Assembly: GCA_037974335.1 (NCBI GenBank)
Contig: CM075760.1
Coordinates: 58,495,812 to 58,559,811, forward strand
DNA from: Prionace glauca
Taxonomy: Eukaryota; Chordata; Chondrichthyes; Carcharhiniformes; Carcharhinidae
DNA length: 64,000 nt
Reading direction: 5' to 3'
A program made the translations under genes and the position numbers. The notes beneath the pieces are model-generated. The model worked only from the letters and a program-made list of their open reading frames with translations, was not told the DNA's origin and made no database searches. Below are positions 56,173 through 64,000 of the stretch, piece after piece; position 1 is the first letter of the stretch; each line of letters begins with the position of its first letter.

Positions 56173-56380
56173 TATTCACTGTAATTTTTATGTGAAAAAA
56201 ATTTTTCCTTGTTTCTTGCTGTAGTAGTATTGGAAAAAAAATTTTTTTTTTTTTTTCCTTGTTTTTTTTTCAAACGAACTCACCTGTCCTTTTTTCCCTC
56301 AAGCCCTTTTTGATATTAAGCCCTATTAGCTCACTCTGCTTCCCTCTCACTCCACTGCCCGCACAGACGCTGCCCGCGAG

Positions 56381-57110
56381 ACTGAGATACAGAGAGAGAG
56401 AGACTGAGATAGAGAGATAGACTGAGATACAGAGAGAGAGAGACTGAGATACAGAGAGAGAGAGACTGAGATACAGAGAGAGAGAGAGACTGAGATAGAG
56501 AGATCGACTGAGATACAGAGAGAGAGAGACTGAGATAGAGAGATCGACTGAGATACACAGAGAGAGAGACTGAGATAGAGAGATCGACTGAGATACACAG
56601 AGAGAGAGACTGAGATAGAGAGATAGACTGAGATACAGAGAGAGAGAGACTGAGATACAGAGAGAGAGAGACTGAGATACACAGAGAGAGAGACTGAGAT
56701 AGAGAGATCGACTGAGATACACAGAGAGAGAGACTGAGATAGAGAGATCGACTGAGATACACAGAGAGAGACTGAGATAGAGAGATAGACTGAGATACAG
56801 AGAGAGAGACTGAGATACAGAGAGAGAGAGACTGAGATACAGAGAGAGAGAGACTGAGATACAGAGAGATAGAATCTGAAATAGATAGACTGAGATACAG
56901 AGGGAGAGAGTCTGAAATAGATAGACTGAGATACACAGAGAGAAAGTCTGAGATACACATAGAGATAGACTGAGATACAAAGGGAGAGAGTCTGAAATAG
57001 ATAGACTGAGATACACAGAGAGAAAGTCTGAGATACACAGAGAGATAGACTGAGATAGAGAGAGAGACTGAGATACACAGAGAGAGACGTAGACTGAAAA
57101 TTACAAAGAG
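56381..57110. repeat. GA-rich minisatellite, second block
   Basis: Continues the array beyond the CR1 insertion. 56873-57085 repeats 51741-51950 almost exactly, including the odd variants 'gaatctgaaatagatag' and 'gagggagagagtctgaaat'. The array therefore holds a large internal duplication. Confidence 0.93.
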
Positions 57111-57712
57111 AGATAGACTGAGATAAACAGAGAGAGATAGACTGAAAATTACAAATATAGATATATATTTGGAGAGAGAGAGAGGCAGAGGTTCAGAGGG
57201 AGATACTTAGAGATAGAGAGGCTGAGACTGAGATAGAGACCCACATATACAGAGATAGAGATATACTCAGATAGATAGAGAGAGACTGAGATATAGTCAG
57301 ACAGATATAGATAGAGATACTGGGATAGGGAGAAAGAGACTGAGATTCAGAGAGAGATACATAGAAATACACAGAATGATATAGGTATACTCAACAATAG
57401 ATACATATATAAAGACGGAGATACTCAGATAGATACTTGGCGAGAGATAGATAGAGAGAGAAAAATACTTAAATAGAGAGATACCCAGATAAAGAGATAC
57501 TCAAATAGAGGCAGAGAGAGATACTTAGAGAGATAGAAGAAAGATATAGATACTAAGACAGAAAGATAAAAATAGAGAGGGCCACAGCGAGAGAGGGGGA
57601 GAGACAGAGAAATTAAGAGACAGAGTGTGGGAGGGAGAGAATAAACAGAGAAAGAGAGGGACAGAGACAAAGATAGTTCAGAGTGTGTGAGAGGACTGAC
57701 TGACACTACAAC
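57111..57712 (+). promoter_or_regulatory. GA-rich 5' flank and probable 5' UTR of REC8
   Basis: A less regular GA/AT-rich continuation of the array leading to the REC8 start codon. There is no TATA box, CCAAT box or CpG cluster in it, which is unusual for a promoter. The nearest promoter-like DNA upstream is 48545-49275. Part of this stretch is likely transcribed 5' UTR. Confidence 0.4.
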
Positions 57713-57768
57713 ATGTTCTATTTCCCAGATGTGTTACAGAGGAATACTGGCAAATTTAGCACAATCTG
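57713..57768 (+). CDS. REC8: REC8 meiotic cohesin kleisin, exon 1
   Basis: The ATG at 57713 opens MFYFPDVLQRNTGKFSTIW, which matches the start of vertebrate REC8 as I know it (human: MFYYPNVLQRHTGCFATIW) far better than RAD21 (MFYAHFVLSKRGPLAKIW). The exon has 56 coding bases and ends after two bases of the Trp codon at a good donor, CTG|GTGAGA. The N-terminal domain of REC8 binds the SMC3 coiled coil near its head, closing the cohesin ring that holds sister chromatids together in meiosis. Phase 2 here fits the exon at 62665. An alternative reading as a pseudogene is unlikely because the splice sites and phase are kept. Confidence 0.9.
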
Positions 57769-57865
57769 GTGAGAGGGGGTATGTGTGAGGTTGTTTCTTG
57801 GGGAGGGGGTGGAATGCATGGCCGGGAGTGGGTGGGGTGGGGGCAGGGTGTACACAGCTAGAATG

Positions 57866-58060
57866 TGTTTGGTTTAATTTATTATTGTCACACGTATTGG
57901 GATACAGTGAAAAGTATGATTTCTTGCGCGCTACACAGACAGAGCATACCATTCATAGAATACATGGTGGTGGGGGGGGAGAATGAAGCAAAAGGATGCA
58001 GAATGTAGCATTATAGTCACAGCTAGGGCGCAGAGAAAGATCAGAAAGAGAGCATTATTT
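57866..58060 (-). mobile_element. L2/Rex1-like LINE 3' end
   Basis: Complement of the LINE 3' UTR at 62100-62265 ('aatttattattgtcacacg', 'gatttcttgcgcgctacac'). In REC8 intron 1. Confidence 0.75.
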
Positions 58061-58089
58061 TAAAGTTTAAAAGAATCATGTCGGGTTTT

Positions 58090-58202
58090 AAGTTTAACTT
58101 TATTTATTAGTGCCACAAGACGGCTTACATTAATACTGCAATGAAGTTACTGTGAAAATCCCTTAGTCGCCACATTCTGGCACCTGTTTGGGTACATTGG
58201 GA
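58090..58202 (-). mobile_element. SINE 3' part, inverted to its neighbour
   Basis: Complement of the 24631-type SINE 3' end ('tttatttattagtgccacaa'), stopping at 58202 where a plus-strand SINE begins. Confidence 0.75.
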
Positions 58203-58530
58203 GCGGCATGGTGGCACAGTGGTTAGCTTTGCTGCCTCACAGCGCCAGGGACCTGGGTTCGATTCTTGGCTTGGGCCACAGTCTGTGAGGATTCTGCATG
58301 TTTTTCTCTCCTCCTCCCCCCCACCCAGTGTCTGCGTGGGTTTCCTCCAGGTGCGCCAGTTTTTCCCCACAGTCCGAAAGAAGTGCTGTTTAGGCGGATT
58401 GACCGTGCTAAATCCTCCCTCGGTATAGCCAAACAGGTGCCAGAATGTGGCAATGAGGGGATTTCCACAGTAATCTCACTAGAGTGTTAATGTAAACCGA
58501 CTGCTGACACTAATAAATAGACTTTAAGTT
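58203..58530 (+). mobile_element. tRNA-derived SINE, full length
   Basis: Head 'gcggcatggtggcacagtgg', B-box 'gggttcgattc', and tail 'actaataaatagacttta'. Confidence 0.85.
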
Positions 58531-59030
58531 TGAGGGACAATTTAGCATGACCAATCCACCTAACCTGCACATCTTTGGACACTAAGGGGCAATTTAGCAT
58601 GGCAATCCACCTAACCTGCACATCTTTGGACACTAAGGGTTAATTTAGCATGGCCAATCCACCTAACCTGCACATCTTTGGACACTAAGGGGCAATTTAG
58701 CATGGCCAACCCACCTAACCTGCATCTCTGGACACTAAGGGGCAATTTAGCATGGCCAATCCACCTAACCTGCACATCTTTGGACACTAAGGGGCAATTT
58801 AGCATGGCCAATCCACCTAACCTACACATCTTTGGACACTAAGGGGCAATTTAACATGGCCAATCCACCTATCCTGGTGATCTTTGGACTGTGGGAGGAA
58901 ACTGAGCGCCCTTGCAGACACGGGGAGAATGGGCAGAGTCCACATCGACAGTGACCCGAGGCTGGGAATCGAACCCGGGTCCCTGGCACTGTGAGGCAGC
59001 GGTGCTAACCATTGTGCTGCCCTGTGCTCT
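58531..59030 (-). mobile_element. SINE with an internally expanded 52-bp minisatellite
   Basis: The head complement (58890-59030, 'gaatcgaacccgggtccctg') and a 3' part are normal. Between them the segment 'tttggacactaaggggcaat' to 'ccacctaacctgcacatc' is repeated in tandem, with starts at 58574, 58625, 58677, about 58728, 58779 and 58831. One normal SINE has a single copy of this segment. Confidence 0.9.
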
Positions 59031-59104
59031 ACAAAGAAGAATATTAACACCACCCGCTGACGGGAGCACAAGCTACATTCTTCTGTCCGTGGACCTGAAA
59101 AACC

Positions 59105-61350
59105 GGTCCGATACAATTCACAATTCGATTACGTTCACCTTAGTGATGGAAAGGGATAGACATGAACCTCGGGTCAGTAGTTTCAGCTGGGGGAAGGGTA
59201 ATTATGAGGCTATTAGGAGAGAATTAGGAAGCATTGGTTGGACTAGGAGATTACAGGGACTGGGAACATCCGAGATGTGGAGATTTTTCAAGGAGCAGCT
59301 ATTGCGGATCTGTGATAGGTATATCCCTGTCAGGCAAGGAGGATTTGGTAGGCCCAGGGAACCGTGGTGCACTAAAAAAGTTGATTCAATGGTTAGGAAG
59401 AAAAAGGAGGCTTATGTTCGGATGAGGCTTGAGGGCTCAGGTAGTGCATTAGAAAGTTTTAGATTGGCTAGGAGGGAGTTGAAGAGGGAGTTAAGAAGGG
59501 CTAAAAGAGGACATGAGATGACTTTGGCTGATAGGATTAAGGAGAACCCTAAGGCGTTTTACAGGTATGTCAAGAGCAGAAGGTTGGTTAGGGCAAGATT
59601 AGGGCCAGTTACAGACAGTAGAGGGAAGTTGTGTGTGGAACCGGAGGAGATTGGAGAGGCGTTGAACCAATATTTCTCTTCGGTGTTCACGCAAGGGGAC
59701 ATGAATGTAGCTGAGGAGGACACTGGGGTGCAGGGGTGTAAAATAGATAGTATTGCAGTTGATACGGGGGATGTGCTGGATATTTTAGAGGGTTTGAAAA
59801 TAGATAAGTCCCCTGGTCCGGATGGGATTTACCCTAGGATTCTTTGGGAGGCAAGAGAGGTGATTGCGGAGCCTCTGGCTCTGATCTTCAGGTCGTCGTT
59901 AGTCTCTGGTATAGTACCGGAAGATTGGAGGACAGCAAATGTTGTCCCATTGTTTAAGAAGGGGAGAAGGGACTTCCCTAGGAATTATAGACCGGTGAGT
60001 CTTACTTCTGTGGTGGGTAAGGTTTTGGAAAGGATTATTAGAGACAGGATTTATAGTTATTTGGAGAGTAATGAGTTAATTAGAGACAGTCAGCATGGTT
60101 TTGTAGCGGGTAGGTCGTGCCTTACTAACCTTATCGAGTTCTTTGAGAAAGTGACCAAAGAGGTGGATAGGGGTAAGGCAGTTGATGTGGTGTATATGGA
60201 TTTTAGCAAGGCGTTTGATAAGGTTCACCATGGTAGGCTTCTGCAGAAAATGCAGATGTATGGGATTGGGGGTGATCTAGGTAATTGGATCAGGAATTGG
60301 CTAGCAGATAGGAGGCAGAGGGTGGTGGTTGATGGTAAATATTCGTCATGGAGTTCGGTTACGAGTGGTGTGCCTCAGGGATCTGTTTTGGGGCCACTGC
60401 TGTTTGTAATTTTTATTAATGATCTGGATGAGGGTATAGTTGGGTGGATTAGTAAGTTTGCTGATGACACCAAAGTCGGAGGTGTGGTAGATTGTGAGGA
60501 AGGGTGTCATAGTTTGCAGGGTGACTTAGAAAGGTTGCAGAGCTGGGCTGTGAGGTGGCGGATGGAGTTTAATGTGGAGAAGTGTGAGGTAATTCATTTC
60601 GGTAGGAATAACAGATGTGTTGAGTATAGGGCTAACGGGAGGACTTTGAATAGTGTGGAGGAGCAGAGGGATCTAGGTGTATGTGTACATAGATCCCTGA
60701 AAGTTGGGAATCAAGTAGATAAGGTTGTTAAGAAGGCATACGGTGTCTTGGCGTTTATTGGTAGGGGGATTGAATTTAGGAGTCGCAGCGTCATGATGCA
60801 ACTGTACACAACTCTGGTGCGGCCACACTTGGAGTTTTGTGTGCAGTTCTGGTTCCCACATTACAGGAAGGATGTAGAGGCTTTGGAGAGGGTGCAGAGG
60901 AGGTTTACCAGGATGTTGCCTGGTATGGAGGGGAGATCCTATGAGGAGAGACTGAGAGATTTGGGGTTGTTTTTGCTGGAAAGAAGGCGGCTAAGAGGGG
61001 ATCTTATTGAAACATATAAGATGATTAGAGGTTTAGACAGGGTAGATAGTGATAGCTTTTTTCCTAGGATGGAGAAAGCTAGCACGAGGGGGCACGACTT
61101 TAAATTAAGGGGGGGTAGTTATAGGACTGATGTCAGGGGTAGGTTCTTTACCCAGAGGGTGGTGAGGGACTGGAATGCCCTGCCAGCTGCAGTTGTAAAT
61201 GCACCTAGTTTGGGGGCGTTTAAGAGATCTGTGGATAGGTTTATGGACGAAAAGGGATTGGTATAGGCTAGTGGGTCATTGTTTTGTAACTGGTCGGCGC
61301 AACATCGTGGGCCGAAGGGCCTGTTCTGCGCTGTAATGTTCTATGATACA
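59105..61350 (+). mobile_element. CR1-like LINE, 5'-truncated, with an open reverse transcriptase
   Basis: From about 59149 the plus strand is open for some 700 residues. It includes the region before RT (RDRHEPRVSSFSWGKGNY), KSPGPDGIYPR, NYRPVSLTSVVGK, YMDFSKAFDKVHHG (motif A), [20 protein letters not shown] (motif C) and the C-terminus (LEFCVQFWFPHYRKD), ending at a stop at 61264-61266. The endonuclease domain is missing; the truncation lies near 59105, and the open frame by chance runs on upstream into the SINE. The 3' end is 'gctgtaatgttctatg'. It is a different CR1 family from 52225-56380, within REC8 intron 1, in the same direction as the gene. Confidence 0.92.
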
Positions 61351-61627
61351 CACTCCCACCTGCCTCCCTCCCCTGAATGTGATTTCATGCCGACTGGACA
61401 GTTAATGGAGCAACCAGCATGAACCGGGCGGTGGGTGACAAAGGCTCAGTGCTTCCCTGGGGGTGGACGGGGCGGTGGGGGGTTGGCAGGGGAGGACTGG
61501 AAGTGGGTGAGCGTTGCGTAAAGGGAGGGTAGGGCTGGTGATTCTAACATGCAGCCTTGGTGCAGGGGGGTGGGGGAGTGGAGACATCTGCTGTGGAGCG
61601 GTGTCAGTGGCCAAAATTCCTTGTTTA
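61351..61627. other. Unassigned intron sequence
   Basis: G-rich stretch in REC8 intron 1. Nothing recognised. Confidence 0.45.
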
Positions 61628-61710
61628 TCGGGTACTCTGATTTCCTCCCACAGTCCGAAAGACATGCGGGTTAGGGTGCACCGTCCGTGCTAAATCTTCC
61701 CTCAGAGAGT
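61628..61710 (+). mobile_element. SINE central fragment
   Basis: 'tttcctcccacagtccgaaa' to 'gctaaatcttccctcag', plus orientation. It is followed at once by a minus-strand SINE piece. Confidence 0.6.
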
Positions 61711-62423
61711 AAAGTTTATTTATTAGTGTCAAAAGTAGGCTTACATTTCAACATGTCAGCAACGACTCTCGCCAACTTTTACAGATGCACCATGGAAAGC
61801 ATTTTTTTCTGGTTGTATCACAGCTTGGAATGGGCTCCTGCACTTGCCCAAGAGCGCAGGAAACTACAGAAGGTCGTGAATGTTGCCCAGTCCATCACGC
61901 AAAACAACCTCCCATCCATTGACTCTGTCCACACTTCCTGCTGCCTCGGCAAAGCAGCCGGCATAATTAAGGACCCCACACACCCCGGACATTCTCTCTT
62001 CCACCTTCTTCCATCGAGAGAAAGATACAAAAGTCTGACATCACGTATCAACTGACTCAAGAACAGCTTCTTCCCTGCTGCTGTCAGACTTTTGAATGGA
62101 CTTACTTTGCATTAAGTTGTCCTTTCTCTACACCTTAGCTATTACCGTAACACTAAAGTCTGCACTCTCTTGTTTCCTTCTCCATGAACGGTATGCTTTG
62201 TATAGTGCGCAAGAAACAATACTTTTCACTGTATCCCAATATATGTGACAATAATAAATCAAATCAAATCAAAGCACCGAAGCAGCATGTCTTTCGGACA
62301 GTGTGAGGTGCACCTGGAGGAAACTCGCACTGACACGGGAAGAACGTGCAGACTCCCCACAGGCAGCGACCCAAGTCAGGACTGTGAGGCAGCAGTGCTA
62401 ACCAGTGTGCCACCCCTGGCGCT
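61711..62423 (-). mobile_element. SINE split by a LINE insertion
   Basis: The SINE 3' end complement ('aaagtttatttattagtgtc') is at 61711-61745, and its head and central region resume at 62276-62423 ('gaagcagcatgtctttcg' to 'ctaaccagtgtgccac'). The LINE 61745-62275 lies between. Confidence 0.65.
61745..62275 (+). mobile_element. L2/Rex1-like LINE, 5'-truncated
   Basis: RT C-terminus with MSATTLANFYRCTMESI, LPSIDSVHTSCCLGKAA and IIKDPTHPGHSLFHLLPS, then a 3' UTR ending in AATCAAATCAAATCAAA. This is the clearest copy of this family here and shows how 18098-18380 and 19600-19815 join. Confidence 0.85.
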
Positions 62424-62425
62424 GA

Positions 62426-62622
62426 GTGTGTGGAATTCTTTCCTGCAGCGGGCTGTGGGTCGTTAGGTATGTTCGAGGCTGAGACAGGGAATCGAGGGTT
62501 ACGGGGATAAAGCGGGATAGTGGGCATTGAGGATTGTCACATCAGATCAGTCCTCGAATGGGCGGAGCAGACTCGATGGGCCGAACGGCCTACTTCTGCT
62601 CCTGTGTCTTGTGGTCTTATCG
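62426..62622 (+). mobile_element. CR1-like LINE 3' end
   Basis: 'gtgtggaattctttcctgc' to 'ggcctacttctgctcctgtg', a CR1-type 3' terminal region. Confidence 0.7.
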
Positions 62623-62664
62623 ATTAATTCTCACCCCTCCCCCCTCTCTCTCTCCCTCTGCTAG

Positions 62665-62733
62665 GTTGGTAGCAACCAGGGCCAGGAAGGTGACCAAGCG
62701 AGACTACCTGAGGGTTAATGTGGTGAGAACCTG
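62665..62733 (+). CDS. REC8: REC8 meiotic cohesin kleisin, exon 2
   Basis: A 69-base exon between a strong acceptor (long pyrimidine tract, 'ctctgctag' ending at 62664) and a strong donor, CTG|GTGAGTAAG. It starts with the G that completes the Trp codon left open by exon 1, then reads LVATRARKVTKRDYLRV and on to NVVRT, ending two bases into a codon. Vertebrate REC8 continues after IW with LAATRG and KREYL-type sequence, so the match is residue by residue over most of the exon. Both ends are phase 2. Exon 3 should begin with the last base of a Cys codon and EEIL-like residues; I do not find it before the window end. Confidence 0.9.
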
Positions 62734-62900
62734 GTGAGTAAGTTTACCTCTATGGGGATGGAGGGCTGGGGCGTAGCCTGGACTGTGCCCAGGTTCAGCA
62801 CTCCCAATCGCCAGCATTTGGGGAACGCCTCACCGTCCGGTAGGGGGGCTGTCTTCTCTTGGGTGAGAAATCTAACCCTCTCCACCCACCTCTCTCTCTA
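62734..62900. other. REC8 intron 2, start
   Basis: Unassigned intron sequence after the donor. Confidence 0.5.
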
Positions 62901-63090
62901 TCATAGAATTAGAATCCCGACAGTGCAGAAGGAGGCCTTTTGGCCCATTGAGCCTGCACTGACAGCAATCTCACCCCAGGCCCTATCCCCATAACCCCAG
63001 GTATTTATCCTGCTAATCCCCTTAACATTCAGGGACAATTTAGCACGGTCAATCCACCCAACCTGCACATCTTTGGACACTACGGGACAC
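62901..63090 (-). mobile_element. SINE 3' half, running into the assembly gap
   Basis: 'tcatagaattagaatcccga' to 'cctgcacatctttggacact', complement of the 4428-type SINE. The rest is missing at the gap. Confidence 0.75.
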
Positions 63091-63103
63091 AGTGAGCACG
63101 TGA

Positions 63104-63203
63104 NNNNNNNNNNNNNNNNNNNNNNNNNNNNNNNNNNNNNNNNNNNNNNNNNNNNNNNNNNNNNNNNNNNNNNNNNNNNNNNNNNNNNNNNNNNNNNNNN
63201 NNN
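63104..63203. other. Assembly gap of exactly 100 N
   Basis: The flanks are inverted copies: ACACAGTGAGCACGTGA on the left and its exact complement on the right. A fixed 100-N length usually marks a gap of unknown size. Confidence 0.98.
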
Positions 63204-63221
63204 TCACGTGCTCACTGTGTT

Positions 63222-63318
63222 CAGACTCTGTCTGCGTGTCTCTGTCTCTCTGACTGTCTGAATGTGTGATGTTAACTCTCTCCCAATGATCCTGCTGTCT
63301 CTGTGTGTCTGACAGAAC
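63222..63318. repeat. GT/CT-rich minisatellite, first part
   Basis: 'gatgttaactctctcccaat' and 'gatcctgctgtctctgtgtg', the same unit as 63665-64000, from which it is separated by a SINE. Confidence 0.75.
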
Positions 63319-63664
63319 TTAGAACATAGGATCATAGACCTCTACAGTGCAGAAAGAGGGCCTTCGGCCCATCGAGTCTGCACCAAACACAATCCCACCC
63401 AGGCCCTACGCCCATATCCCTACATATTTCACCCACTAATCCCTCTAACCTCCACGAAGGGGCAATTTCTTAGCATGGCCAATCAACCTAACCCGCACAT
63501 CTTTGGACTGTGGGAGGAAACCGGAGTACCCGGAGGAAACCCACGCAGACACAAGGAGAATGTGCAAACTCCACACAGGCAGTGACCCAAGCCAGGAATC
63601 GAACCCAGAACCCTGGAGCTGTGAAGCAGCAGCAGTGCTAATCACTGTACTACTGTGCCACCCA
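63319..63664 (-). mobile_element. tRNA-derived SINE, full length, inserted in a minisatellite
   Basis: Complete minus-strand copy from 'acttagaacataggatcata' to the head complement 'tactactgtgccaccca'. A 'cagcagcag' triplication sits in the head. Confidence 0.82.
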
Positions 63665-64000
63665 CGTTGATGTTAACTCTCTCCCGATAACCCTGCTCTG
63701 TGTGTGTGAGATGTTAGTTCTCTCCCGATGACCCTGCTCTGTGTGTGTGAGATGTTAGTTCTCTCCCGATGACCCTGCTCTGTCTGTGTGTGTGTCTCTG
63801 TCTCTCTGTGTCTGTGTGTGTGTGATGTTAACTCTCTCCCGATGACCCTGCTCTGTCCGTGTGTATGTGTGAGATGTTAATTCTCTCCCGGTGACCCCGC
63901 TCTGTCTGTGTGTGTGTCTCTGTCTCTCTGTTAACTCTCTCCCGATGACCCTGCTGTCTGTGTGTGTGTGTGAGATGTTAATTCTCTCCCGGTGACCCCG
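63665..64000. repeat. GT/CT-rich minisatellite, second part
   Basis: Units of about 45-75 bp containing 'gatgttaactctctcccgat', 'gaccctgctctgt' and (GT)n runs, continuing past the window edge. Confidence 0.9.

Larger units (their letters stand above)
52225..56380 (-). mobile_element. Full-length CR1-type LINE, both ORFs open
   Basis: About 4.16 kb, inserted in the GA array. On the minus strand: a 5' UTR of about 205 bp, ORF1 (56172-55273), a 35-base gap, ORF2 (ATG at 55237 to 52328), a short 3' UTR and three octamer tail units complementary to 'aacataag'. All other young CR1 copies in the window match its 3' part, so it represents the source family. It appears complete and could be a recently active element. 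No target-site duplication is obvious, as is usual for CR1. Confidence 0.94.

Noticed and set aside
56270-57078. Similar minus-strand frames in the second GA block
   Set aside because: Same repeat by-product.
57729-57768. Separate small exon beginning after 'tatttcccag'
   Set aside because: The apparent acceptor is coding sequence of REC8 exon 1 (Tyr-Phe-Pro-Asp); the ATG at 57713 gives the better model.
58912-59148. N-terminal extension of the 59105-61350 LINE frame
   Set aside because: The extension reads through a SINE in antisense; it is a chance fusion, not part of ORF2.
63073-63261. Open frame across the N run
   Set aside because: Unknown bases cannot support a frame.

Overview
The window looks like nuclear DNA from a cartilaginous fish, most likely a shark. 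CR1-type LINEs with an octamer 3' tail (CTTATGTT-like), tRNA-derived SINEs whose 3' end reads roughly 'AGGCTTACATTAACACTGCA', LINEs ending in AATCA repeats, and intron-poor C2H2 zinc-finger genes with CCAAT-box/CpG promoters are all common in elasmobranch assemblies as I know them. The species cannot be read from the sequence. All family names come from recognising motifs by eye, not from a search.

From 1 to about 44,500 the window is a cluster of C2H2 zinc-finger genes. Six have an open zinc-finger exon: 3343-4008 (+), 8932-9516 (+), 16086-17324 (+), 22321-23079 (-), 27907-29181 (+) and 33743-34453 (+). Two are damaged: 38823-39431 (-) ends early, and 43380-44000 (+) is frameshifted. At least four further decayed zinc-finger units lie between them (about 9640, 26130, 35085 and 44085). 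The usual layout is a CCAAT/CpG promoter with a short non-coding first exon, a 1-3 kb repeat-filled intron, and one exon carrying the whole finger array. No KRAB, SCAN or BTB domain is visible. Several units share the same old repeat-within-repeat in the intron, so the cluster grew by duplication of a unit that already contained it.

From about 44,535 to 57,710 the DNA is mostly repeats: an old CR1 copy, a minisatellite (46,070-48,485), two copies of a promoter-like block with many CCAAT boxes (48,545-49,275), and a long GA-rich minisatellite (49,275-57,110). The GA array is interrupted by a full-length CR1 element with two open ORFs (52,225-56,380).

From 57,713 on lies the 5' end of a single-copy gene that I identify as REC8, the meiotic cohesin kleisin. 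Exon 1 is 57,713-57,768 and exon 2 is 62,665-62,733; both have good splice sites and matching phase. The 4.9-kb intron 1 holds SINEs, a SINE-derived 52-bp minisatellite and a LINE with an open reverse transcriptase. Later exons are outside the window or hidden. A 100-N gap at 63,104-63,203 has inverted flanks.

The zinc-finger proteins are expected to be nuclear DNA-binding proteins. REC8 would join sister chromatids in meiosis. Nothing here suggests an operon-like shared function; the link between the cluster and REC8 is position only.
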